64,000 bases of DNA from Candidatus Obscuribacterales bacterium. Lineage in GTDB: Bacteria > Cyanobacteriota > Vampirovibrionia > Obscuribacterales > Obscuribacteraceae. Within the stretch, counting starts at the first letter, position 1; every line of letters starts with the position of its first letter. Made by a program: the position numbers and the translations under genes. The stretch lies in the NCBI GenBank assembly GCA_019747875.1, contig JAIEQI010000006.1, positions 1 to 64,000 on the forward strand, given 5' to 3'. Below are positions 37,373 through 45,803 of this stretch, piece after piece. A model generated the notes under the pieces. The model made no database searches and was not told the origin of the DNA. It saw only the letters and a list, made by a program, of their open reading frames with translations.

Positions 37373-37489
37373 CAACGCAGTTGGTAGAATTTCCACAGAA
37401 ATTATTCCGTCCGCCTATCCACCTTTCTCCCTCAATCGAGGGAGCTGTCGGGCATTGCGCTAGAATGGTCAGGTTTCAGCTGGACTCGC

Positions 37490-39619
37490 ATGATTGATCC
37501 GCCCAAAGTCGGCCAAGTATTTCAAAACCGCTACCTGATTCTTTCCGAGCTAGGCAAGGGCGGTTCCGGGCTTGTCTATAAAGCAAAACAAGTGGATGCC
37601 GATAGAGATGTCGCCATAAAGACTTTGCGCCCGGAGAAGCGCGCTGATTCTGAAACCGTTGCGCGGTTCTTTCGAGAGTTTCGATTGCTTTCCACGCTTT
37701 TGCATCCTAACCTCATGACTGTTTACGGTGTGGCTCTTGATGCTGATTCCTCACCTTATGCGATCTGCGAATACATAGACGGCTGCAGTCTTCGCACATT
37801 TGTCTATTCCGATGAGCGCCTGTCTTGGGAGCGAATAGTCAAGATCCTTCTGCAAATTTGCAATGCTTGTGAGTATGCACATTCGCAGGGGGTGATTCAT
37901 CGTGACCTCAAACCAGACAACATCATTTTGCAAGATAGACCAAGTGCTGATTTCGTCAAAATCTTGGATTTCGGCTTATCAAAGGCATTCGTAGAGACGC
38001 CAGCTGATGCCAAACTAACTATGACGGGACAGTTGATCGGAACGCCTCATTACATGAGCCCGGAACAAGCCGGCATGAAGTCTGATGCTCGCACCGATAT
38101 CTATGCGCTTGGCTGCATCGCATTCGACCTTATCAAAGGTGAGCACCTCTTCGATGCCGATAGCTCGATGGGAATCATCTATAAGCAAATCAACGAAGAT
38201 GCACAGGAGCGACTCTCTACCATAGAATCTAAATTGCCTAAGAAGCTCTTTGCTGTGATTTCTCAAATGCTTGAGAAAAATATAGAACAAAGATTTCAAT
38301 CAATGAGTGATGTATCGGAGGAATTGAAAACCATTCTGGCTGATCCGAAAGAATTGATTTCAGGAAAAGATTGGAAGACCCTTGCGGACAAAGTCAAATA
38401 CAGTAAACGCGGTTTGCGGTCAAGTTTGATTTTTGCGGCAGTCGGTATTCTTGTTCTGAACTGCGTGTTCTTCATTCTGTTCTTCTTTCATTCGAAAGAT
38501 CAGCAAACCAATCTGGACCAGGCACTTAAGTTGCCTTCGAAGGTACAGGCTGATATAAGGCAGTTGGAATCGAAAGGTGATTTCGCCGGGGCCGTCGGTC
38601 AGTATGTAGACCTCCTAAAAAAGGGCGATCTAAATGAGTTCGAGCGGTGCTATATGTTTACGAAGGCGAACGAGTGTGTTAGCACCGCACTGTTTCTCAG
38701 TTTACAGGTCGGCACTGAATTTCCGTTAGCTCGCGAAGCGCTGTTCATTTCAAATGGTGCATTGCAATGTGCTGTTAAAAAACGTGATTTCGGCTCATTT
38801 AGCGGTGCTGTTTCAGTTCGATACAAGGCCCTGCTGTTGCTGCACGAAGATGAACAGAACGAAAAGTGCTGGTATGACGCTTGTAAATTGGCTGATGCCA
38901 CTTGGGGACCGCAATCTAAAGCAGCTATTCAAATACGGTACTCAGCCGGATTGGCTTTCTTAAACACCAACCACATAGACGCAGCGGCAGAGATGGTTAG
39001 GGACTGTCTTCAACTGATCGAGTCGGGTATTGCACTTGAACAAGACAAAGTTCTCTCAATCAAATGCATCAGGGTGCTAATCCTTCACAAGAAAGGACAG
39101 GATGCAGAAGCCTTGCTTCGATTGAAAGAGTGTGATCAGGAATTTCTCCAGCTGGAGAACGCGACCGCTCTTCAAAGGCGAATGGTATTGGAGCATCTTT
39201 TGATCAATCACTCACAGCTTAATCAGTTGGAATCGTTTGAAGAGCTGCTGGCACAGGATGCCAAAGAAAACGCGAACTTATACAAGAATTCTCATGAGAC
39301 CGAGGTGACGAGCAAAGATTTGCTTGGACGGCATCGCTCCCTGGATGTACCGGCTTTGATGTACTTGAACCTGGCTATGAAATATTCAGAACAGAAGAAA
39401 CATGTTGATGCATTTCGAAACTATAAAAAGGCATACAGTTCGTTTAACCAAAATCTGAAGGAAACCGCTTCCGATCGATATGATTGTCTCGAACATCTAC
39501 GCAATACCGCGTTGGCATTGGGAAAAAGTGCAGAAGCACGTGATTATCAGGCGCAGATCCAAAAGATGCTGGCTGCCGATCCAAACCTAGTAAAATACAC
39601 AAACGTCAATCCTGATTAG
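37490..39619 (+). CDS. Membrane-anchored Ser/Thr protein kinase
   Basis: Complete Hanks-type kinase: glycine loop GKGGSG (residues 22-27), VAIK lysine 44, HRDLKPDN (137-144), DFG (about 160) and GTPHYMSPEQ. One membrane segment (about 312-334) is followed by some 370 residues of TPR-like helices outside or in the periplasm. It phosphorylates Ser/Thr of unknown targets; the exported repeats probably sense or dock a partner. First gene of a kinase-histidine kinase-regulator operon (gaps of 14 and 34 bp). TAGAAT at 37459 is a likely -10. Confidence 0.94.
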   Translation: MIDPPKVGQVFQNRYLILSELGKGGSGLVYKAKQVDADRDVAIKTLRPEKRADSETVARFFREFRLLSTLLHPNLMTVYGVALDADSSPYAICEYIDGCSLRTFVYSDERLSWERIVKILLQICNACEYAHSQGVIHRDLKPDNIILQDRPSADFVKILDFGLSKAFVETPADAKLTMTGQLIGTPHYMSPEQAGMKSDARTDIYALGCIAFDLIKGEHLFDADSSMGIIYKQINEDAQERLSTIESKLPKKLFAVISQMLEKNIEQRFQSMSDVSEELKTILADPKELISGKDWKTLADKVKYSKRGLRSSLIFAAVGILVLNCVFFILFFFHSKDQQTNLDQALKLPSKVQADIRQLESKGDFAGAVGQYVDLLKKGDLNEFERCYMFTKANECVSTALFLSLQVGTEFPLAREALFISNGALQCAVKKRDFGSFSGAVSVRYKALLLLHEDEQNEKCWYDACKLADATWGPQSKAAIQIRYSAGLAFLNTNHIDAAAEMVRDCLQLIESGIALEQDKVLSIKCIRVLILHKKGQDAEALLRLKECDQEFLQLENATALQRRMVLEHLLINHSQLNQLESFEELLAQDAKENANLYKNSHETEVTSKDLLGRHRSLDVPALMYLNLAMKYSEQKKHVDAFRNYKKAYSSFNQNLKETASDRYDCLEHLRNTALALGKSAEARDYQAQIQKMLAADPNLVKYTNVNPD

Positions 39620-39633
39620 CTGGAAGAAACCAC

Positions 39634-41337
39634 GTGTCGAAGAATCTCATTCTTATCTTCCTTCTTGGACAATTCGTGATGCTTGCTGGGCTGATGCTTA
39701 CTGGGTGGCAGTGGACGAGTTTTCATGGTTTCTTTGCAGCTCTTCTGGTTGTTCTGGGCGTGGCTGTTTTGCTCGTAAAACACAATGAAGATAAGACGCT
39801 GCAGCGCAGATTGGATCTCTTACTTTCAAATAGCGAGAAAGTAAAAAGCCATCACATAATTCCGAAAATCGAGGGCGAGGATCAAATTGCCAAAGTTAAT
39901 TCCCGTCTGGGACAAATTGGCATTGAAATTGCAGAGTCGGAGCGGAAGGAAAAATCGGTAGCTGATCGTGCAGTTGATGTGATCTGCTCTATTGGTCTGG
40001 ACCAAACCTTTTTAAGTACAAACGCGGCTGTTGAGAAAGCCTGGGGGTATAGTCCAAATGAGATCGTCGGCAAGAAGTTCACGGAATTTTTGGTCGACGA
40101 TGATCGCGAAAGCAGTCTACAAACAATAATCGGAGCTGAGCAGAGTGTGGACACTTTGAGCTTCGAGAATCGGATCAAGCACAAGAATGGTGCCGTTATC
40201 AACACTTTGTGGTCGGCCCATTGGTCGGCAGCAGACAAGGCTCTTTTTTGCGTTGCTCACGACATCACTGAACGTAAAAAGTTAGAGAAGATTCTTGAAG
40301 AAAGCGAAGCCCGGTTCCGCCAGATTTTTGCAAGAATGCCCGTTGGACTTATTCTTGCAAATCCACTTGGAATAATTGAGATGAGCAACCCGACCATCGA
40401 AGGGCTTAGCGGCTACACAGCCGAACAATTGATTGGGAAAAACTTGCAACAAGTTTTGATTAAGCAAAGTGCACAGGAGATAGAGAAAAGCTTAGGCAAG
40501 CTCGTTGATATTTCGCTCAAAAGCCAAGACGGCAGGGACTTTAATTGCCAGGTATCCTCCAGCGAGATTTCAGTGTTGGGTAATCGAAAGTTTCTTCTGG
40601 CGATTGTTGACACAACCGAGCGCGAACGGCTGGAGCAATTGAAGCAAGCATTTTTTGCAATGGTTAGCCATGATTTGCGCAGCCCACTTAGTTCGCTGCT
40701 TTCTATGTTGGATATGCTGCACGCTGGTAAGTTGGGCGAGCTTAGTGATTCTGGCAAAGGTGTCGTGGAGAGGAACTCCCGCGAAGTTTCGCGGCTAATA
40801 AATCTGGTTAACGAATTGCTAGACATTGAGAAGATGAGATCAGGTGAGTTTGAAATAAATGAGGATCGTTTTCTTGTAGATGAGGCTATTGATTCTGCAA
40901 TCAATGCGGTACACGGTCTTGCTGCGCGTAAAGAGATTCCCCTGGTCTTCGAGCGCACCCGGATTAGCGTTGTCGCAGATCAAGCTCTACTTATTCGTGT
41001 ATTAGTGAATTTATTGTCGAATGCAATTAAGTTCTCGCCGGAGAAGTCAGCTGTGCAGATCCATTGCACCGAAACCGATGCTGGCATAAGATTTTCCGTA
41101 TCAGATAAAGGTCGGGGAGTGAGGGCAGAGCACAAACAGAAAATTTTCGAGCTCTTTCAGCAGGCTGAGTCCCAAGATAGCAATTTGAGAGGGGGAACAG
41201 GGCTGGGTCTTACAATTTGCAAAATGATAGTCGAGCAGCACGGTGGAAGAATTTGGGTAGATAGCCAACAGGGATCAGGCAGTACCTTCTCTTTCCTAAT
41301 TCCAAAAAAGAAGTTATCCTTCGAAAGTTTAGATTGA
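39634..41337 (+). CDS. PAS-domain sensor histidine kinase
   Basis: GTG start 14 bp after the Ser/Thr kinase stop. Two closely spaced membrane segments (about residues 4-22 and 27-47), PAS 1 ending in DITERKKLE, PAS 2, HisKA (MVSHDLRSPLSS, His near 346) and HATPase_c with intact N (VNLLSNAIKFS), G1 (DKGRGV) and G2 (GTGLGLTIC) boxes. It parallels the kinase at 2030 domain by domain, including shared stretches such as WSAHxSAxDxxLFCxAHDITERK. Its likely phospho-acceptor is the regulator encoded next. Confidence 0.93.
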   Translation: MSKNLILIFLLGQFVMLAGLMLTGWQWTSFHGFFAALLVVLGVAVLLVKHNEDKTLQRRLDLLLSNSEKVKSHHIIPKIEGEDQIAKVNSRLGQIGIEIAESERKEKSVADRAVDVICSIGLDQTFLSTNAAVEKAWGYSPNEIVGKKFTEFLVDDDRESSLQTIIGAEQSVDTLSFENRIKHKNGAVINTLWSAHWSAADKALFCVAHDITERKKLEKILEESEARFRQIFARMPVGLILANPLGIIEMSNPTIEGLSGYTAEQLIGKNLQQVLIKQSAQEIEKSLGKLVDISLKSQDGRDFNCQVSSSEISVLGNRKFLLAIVDTTERERLEQLKQAFFAMVSHDLRSPLSSLLSMLDMLHAGKLGELSDSGKGVVERNSREVSRLINLVNELLDIEKMRSGEFEINEDRFLVDEAIDSAINAVHGLAARKEIPLVFERTRISVVADQALLIRVLVNLLSNAIKFSPEKSAVQIHCTETDAGIRFSVSDKGRGVRAEHKQKIFELFQQAESQDSNLRGGTGLGLTICKMIVEQHGGRIWVDSQQGSGSTFSFLIPKKKLSFESLD

Positions 41338-41371
41338 TTGACGCGCACCGAGTTTATTCCAGGATATTATC

Positions 41372-42046
41372 TTGCCGAAACTATTAGTAGCAGACGATGA
41401 CTTAGCTTTGACAGCAAACATGCAGCAGTGGCTGGTTGATGATGGCTATCTCGTTGATTTGGCTGGGACTGCTTCGGAAGCGGTGTCCTTTATGGATGCC
41501 TATGAATATGATCTGATCATGATCGATTGGGAATTTCCTGATGGCGCCGGCATCAATGTCATCGAGAACTACAGGAGGAAGGGCGGGCTGGTGCCGATTT
41601 TGATGTTGACAGGACGCACGTCTCTGGACGACAAAGAGCGAGGTCTTGATGCCGGTGCCGATGATTATTTGACGAAACCCTTTCATATGAAGGAAGTTTG
41701 TGCTCGCGTTCGTGCTCTTCTTCGACGTCCTCCGCAAATTGTGAGCGGTGATATTCAGATTGGTGATCTCAAATTAGACCCGCAGGCGCGGCGTGTAACT
41801 TTAGCTGGAGAAGAAGTAAAACTTCAGCCTATGGAGTTTTCTGTACTCGAGCTATTCATGCGTAACCCGGGTAAAGTCTTCAGTCCAGAGAAAATCATCG
41901 AGAAGGTTTGGGATACTACAACCGACGTTTCGCTCCATGCAGTTTACACATGCATGAAACGGCTAAGAAAAAAACTAGACCGGCCAGACCACGATCCAAT
42001 TTTCCGCACCGTCCCAAGTTCCGGTTACGAGCTGGTGAAGCGCTAA
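41372..42046 (+). CDS. OmpR/PhoB-family response regulator
   Basis: TTG start with AGGA seven bases upstream; the product begins MPKLLVADDD. Receiver with Asp 52 (MIDWEFPD), MLTGR and LTKPFH, then a winged-helix DNA-binding domain ending in FRTVPSSGYELVKR. Third gene of the Ser/Thr kinase-histidine kinase operon and the only one of the three regulators here that is co-directional with its histidine kinase. Confidence 0.94.
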   Translation: MPKLLVADDDLALTANMQQWLVDDGYLVDLAGTASEAVSFMDAYEYDLIMIDWEFPDGAGINVIENYRRKGGLVPILMLTGRTSLDDKERGLDAGADDYLTKPFHMKEVCARVRALLRRPPQIVSGDIQIGDLKLDPQARRVTLAGEEVKLQPMEFSVLELFMRNPGKVFSPEKIIEKVWDTTTDVSLHAVYTCMKRLRKKLDRPDHDPIFRTVPSSGYELVKR

Positions 42047-42176
42047 TCTCAACAATTCTCTCGGTCGATTCGAGCTCGGAACCGGAACTTGCCGGCTTAG
42101 AACCCCAATTCGATTTGCACTCCATTTGCACACTGCTCGTGCCAGTCTTTTCTCACAATTGAGGGGTTCTAAACAA

Positions 42177-42485
42177 ATGACAGAGAGTTCCGGCTTCGCA
42201 ATCGAGAAGCCAACAACAGCTGCGGTATCTCCAAATGGCATTAGCGCCGATAGACTTGAGCAAATCAGTAAGGATTGCCTAACCCCCGTCGCCGAGAGGG
42301 GCGCGCGCGCAGCCATTAAAGGCTTAAGCACCGGTTTTGTAATGTCGTTGGTGGCTGGTACAAAGATTGGTATTCCGGTTGGTGTGGTCATGGCGTTGGA
42401 TAAGTTTCTCTATTCTCCTAACGAAGAATCGAACGCCTGTCAGGTTAGGAAAATTGAGAAGGAGCTTGGCAAAAAGAGTGATTGA
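42177..42485 (+). CDS. Small membrane protein of unknown function
   Basis: 102 residues from the ATG at 42177 (GAGGGG about ten bases upstream); the in-frame TTG at 42126 has no ribosome site. One Gly-rich hydrophobic segment (about residues 53-80, FVMSLVAGTKIGIPVGVVMA) with charged ends. It follows the response regulator by 130 bp and is followed by a strong hairpin. No family is recognised. Confidence 0.55.
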   Translation: MTESSGFAIEKPTTAAVSPNGISADRLEQISKDCLTPVAERGARAAIKGLSTGFVMSLVAGTKIGIPVGVVMALDKFLYSPNEESNACQVRKIEKELGKKSD

Positions 42486-42945
42486 GTTGGGGCTTTGCCG
42501 AGCCGCTGCTAAGAACAAGCAAAAAGATAAATGAATGGATGGGGCGAATCATCCATTCATTTAAGGCATTTGAACGTTGGGCGTGAGGTCATTCTCGACG
42601 GTTCGAGGGCAGTCTTGCCGCCGATTTTGTAAGAGCTCGCTCGGGTTTACTTGCTCTTGTCCGGTTCGCAATGAGTCGGGATCATTGCTTTGTCTTTTGT
42701 TTTGTTTGTGCGTGTGTAGGGCTTACTTCGCTTTCTTTGCAGCCGTTTCGGGGTGACTGCTTTCAATTGGGCAAAGTGGCGAAATCAAATCTTTTGGCAG
42801 AAGTTTTGATTTCTTCGGACTTCAGCAGGATTGAATCGGGTGCTTCGTTCGAGCTGATGTATAAGTTATAAATCAGGTGCTTTGGCTAACCTTTGGCAAG
42901 ACCGCCAAAGAAAGATTAAATCCCAGGAACTGATTATTAGACCAA
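42486..42945. other. Intergenic region with a 13-bp perfect hairpin
   Basis: The stem TAAATGAATGGAT (42528-42540) pairs perfectly with 42551-42563 around a 10-base loop. No T tract follows on the plus strand, so it may be a transcript end-stabilising or bidirectional termination structure. The remainder up to the TolC-like gene shows no convincing gene. Confidence 0.6.
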
Positions 42946-44811
42946 CTATTCCTTTAAGGGGCGTAATGCGACAACAGTATTTGGCGTGATGCGGCCAATG
43001 TCGTGCAGTAGCTGAACCTCTGCGGTGTTGAAGTCGATAATGGCCTTTGCTTTGTCGATTAGAGCTCTTGTGAATGATCTTTCGGCATCAATCACATCCA
43101 GGTTCGTTCCGACGCCATTGGTCAATCGATCCTTTGCGACGCGCAGTTGTTCTTTCGATGAATTGACAGCATCGGTTGTTTCAATGATTAAGTTCTCCGC
43201 TTGAATCACATTCAGATAGGAGTCGCGAACCTGCTGGCAAACTTTGTTCAGTTCGCGCAAAAATTCGACTTGAATTCGGCGCGCATTTGCTCTTGCTGAT
43301 TGAATTTTGGATACGTCGGTTAAACCAAGTCCGCCAATCTGCCACTGCATATCAACACCTAAGATGAAGAGCGAGCGACCGGCTTTGTGTCGTCCAGAGC
43401 CGCCTGTCGGATTACTTCCCAATGGTAATCCGCTGCCACCAGCTCCCGATACAGATGTCGATGCTCCGCCCGAACTGGTGAAAGGCAATTGTTGGTTTTG
43501 TACATCGCTTATACTGCCAATGCGCGCGAAGGTTCCAACGGCTGCCGCACTAGCGTAAATTTGCGGTAGCAATGGCGCTTTTGCTGCTTTTATTTCTTCC
43601 TTGGCTGCTAAGCGCAATTCCTCGTAACGTTTCAACTCTGGCCGATTATCAATTGCGACTCTGATCAAGTCATTAATGTTCATCGATTGATCGATCAGTC
43701 GCACCTTTGTCACTTGCCTATTAGCCAGGGATAGGTCAACGGCTGCATTCTCATTCAACGTCGTTGATAGTTTGATTGCTGATTGGCGTCTTTCGATTTG
43801 TTGTTTGATCAACTCTTGTCGGTCACGCGATAACTGAGTTTTTGCCTGCAGCACTTCCATCATTGTATTCACGCCGTTGGCGTAAAGGTCTTCATTGATT
43901 AGTAGAAGGCCGCTTCCCGCTTCGACGGTTTTGATCTTAATCTGCAGCAGCACATCATTTTGCGCAAGTTGATAATACTGTTTTACCGCGTCAAGCAAGG
44001 CATCGTTTGTTGTGAAACTGCTCGCCCACTTTGAGGCTTTCCAATCGTGTCGCTTTTGAAGATATGTATGCAAGACACCGCCGCCGCGGTAGAGGTACCA
44101 CTGAAATTCGCTGCTCGGGTTGTAAAAATAGTTTTGCAACTTGATTGGAATGCCACCAGGGCTGGCATAGTTTCCGCTCAACCCCTGGTAAGTCATTTCA
44201 TTTAGGATGTTTGGCAGGAACCCGCCGGCTTTTTCCATCATATTCCATCGCCGCATATCGCTGATAGCGCCGACGATTTTGATATCGAGATTCTGTCCAA
44301 CGGCCTTACTTGCTACATCATTCAGCGTTATCGTTCGGGAAGTAGAACCATCTAATTGATATGGTGACATGCGATCGTTGAGCGTAATCAACGCCGTTAA
44401 CATTGGCGGTTGTACGATCACCTGCTCAGGATCAACGAACAGAGCACCCATGCTCTGGATAGTGTCTTCAACAAGTTTGTCCAGTTTCGTGGCAGCGATT
44501 TTTGCTGCCGGTGTTTCCGGTTTATCGATTGATTTCGGTGTGGGCAGACCCTGCGTGTTTGGTGGAAGTGGCCCCCTTAAGGCTGGTGGAGTTGGCAGAG
44601 ATCCTCGACCTGTGTTATCAAGTATCTTATCGTCCAATGGCGTGCTACTCGTTTCAGCCGCCCCAACATTGCTGGCGCATGCCCCGAAAAGTAGGAGGGA
44701 CAAGGAAGATAGGAAAATGATAGTCGGACGAAGAAAGGATGCCACGAAGTAGTTCTGGTAGTTTCTGTTTGATTCGTCCATTTTCCCACGAGACTTCGGC
44801 AAAAGGCTCAT
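42946..44811 (-). CDS. TolC-like outer-membrane efflux protein
   Basis: Outer-membrane factor family. A lipoprotein-type signal (LLLFGAC, Cys near residue 45 counted from the first ATG) is followed by two repeats of long helices and membrane strands, for example NDLIRVAIDNRPELKRYEELRLAAKEEIKAAKAPLLPQI split over the inner repeat, and a C-terminal VQLLHDIG. It should form the exit duct for RND or other tripartite pumps; the MdtBC-like operon 7 kb away lacks its own. The ATG at 44781 (GGGA just upstream) is an alternative start. A Ser/Gly-rich insert lies near residue 450. Confidence 0.88.
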   Translation of the reverse strand: MSLLPKSRGKMDESNRNYQNYFVASFLRPTIIFLSSLSLLLFGACASNVGAAETSSTPLDDKILDNTGRGSLPTPPALRGPLPPNTQGLPTPKSIDKPETPAAKIAATKLDKLVEDTIQSMGALFVDPEQVIVQPPMLTALITLNDRMSPYQLDGSTSRTITLNDVASKAVGQNLDIKIVGAISDMRRWNMMEKAGGFLPNILNEMTYQGLSGNYASPGGIPIKLQNYFYNPSSEFQWYLYRGGGVLHTYLQKRHDWKASKWASSFTTNDALLDAVKQYYQLAQNDVLLQIKIKTVEAGSGLLLINEDLYANGVNTMMEVLQAKTQLSRDRQELIKQQIERRQSAIKLSTTLNENAAVDLSLANRQVTKVRLIDQSMNINDLIRVAIDNRPELKRYEELRLAAKEEIKAAKAPLLPQIYASAAAVGTFARIGSISDVQNQQLPFTSSGGASTSVSGAGGSGLPLGSNPTGGSGRHKAGRSLFILGVDMQWQIGGLGLTDVSKIQSARANARRIQVEFLRELNKVCQQVRDSYLNVIQAENLIIETTDAVNSSKEQLRVAKDRLTNGVGTNLDVIDAERSFTRALIDKAKAIIDFNTAEVQLLHDIGRITPNTVVALRPLKE

Positions 44812-44999
44812 GCCTATTTACTTATAAGCATTGGATATTTGCTCCTCTTGGAAATGCCGGCTCTATTCATTTCTAAGCTGCAACAAATGTTTTGTACATC
44901 CAATGAACATCCGTCATACTTTCATCCATAGTGGTTATGAGTTTTAGACTTTAAGTTCCATCTGTAAGATTTAAATTCCGCCGAGCAGGAGAATCAGTG

Positions 45000-45785
45000 A
45001 TGTTTGAGCGCCTAATGAGTCTGTTGAAAGGTATGTTCAACAAGGGCATGTCCAAAATGGAAACGCCTGAAGTACTTGCTGAGCAGGCTGAAATGGAGCT
45101 TGAAGGCAATCATAAGAAGATTAAGGAAGCGCTGACAAGTGGTCTTGCAAACGAGAAAATGCTGGAGCAAAAGATCGACAAAGCAAAGCAAGACTTGTCC
45201 ACATGGGAAAAACGAGCGATGACTGCGGTGCAGCAGAATAATGATGATCTTGCAAAGCAGTGCCTGGTCAAAAAGCAGGAAACGACACAGCAATTAAGTG
45301 ATCTCGAATCGCAACTTGTTGAGCAGAAGAAAACGACGGCGATGCTCAAATCAAAATTCTCGGAACTTGATGGCAAATTGAAAGAGTTCCGCATGAAAAA
45401 GAGCAGCATGGTGTCTCGCATGCAGGCGACTGAAGCAAATGCGAAAGCAACCGAACTTTTGTCTGGATCAGGCACATCAGGAATGGATAAGTGGGAAGAG
45501 AAGATCAAGCAGAAAGAAGCTATGGGCGCGGCGATGCGCGAGCTCGCCGGACACAGCGATATGGACGAGCAACTGAAAGCCTTGGACCAAGCCGGTGCGC
45601 TCGACGATGAGCTTGCAGCTCTCAAGAAAAATGTTGCCGCTATCGGAACCTCTAAGACATCAGATTCGCCGAAATTGATTGAAGTGAAGGAAGTATCGAA
45701 AACTCCAGCAGATGCAGATCTGCCAATGGTAGTTGACGTGGAATCCACTGTCGTTGCAGAAGATAACGACGAAACGAAAAAGTAA
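45000..45785 (+). CDS. pspA: PspA/IM30 (Vipp1-like) membrane-stress protein
   Basis: Almost wholly helical, starting with an amphipathic helix (MFERLMSLLKGMFN) and followed by long coiled coil (EKMLEQKIDKAKQDLSTWEKRA), as in the ESCRT-III-like PspA/IM30 family. These proteins bind and repair the inner membrane. At 261 residues it is longer than E. coli PspA and has an acidic C-terminal extension. AGGAG lies eight bases before ATG 45000. The M13 peptidase gene begins about 18 bp downstream. Confidence 0.88.
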   Translation: MFERLMSLLKGMFNKGMSKMETPEVLAEQAEMELEGNHKKIKEALTSGLANEKMLEQKIDKAKQDLSTWEKRAMTAVQQNNDDLAKQCLVKKQETTQQLSDLESQLVEQKKTTAMLKSKFSELDGKLKEFRMKKSSMVSRMQATEANAKATELLSGSGTSGMDKWEEKIKQKEAMGAAMRELAGHSDMDEQLKALDQAGALDDELAALKKNVAAIGTSKTSDSPKLIEVKEVSKTPADADLPMVVDVESTVVAEDNDETKK

Positions 45786-45803
45786 GCTCAGGAGTAAATG
45801 GTG

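Noticed and set aside
42671-42871. 66-residue open frame with a hydrophobic Cys-rich start
   Set aside because: No ribosome site and no recognisable signal-peptide cleavage or family; it lies in an otherwise gene-free stretch.
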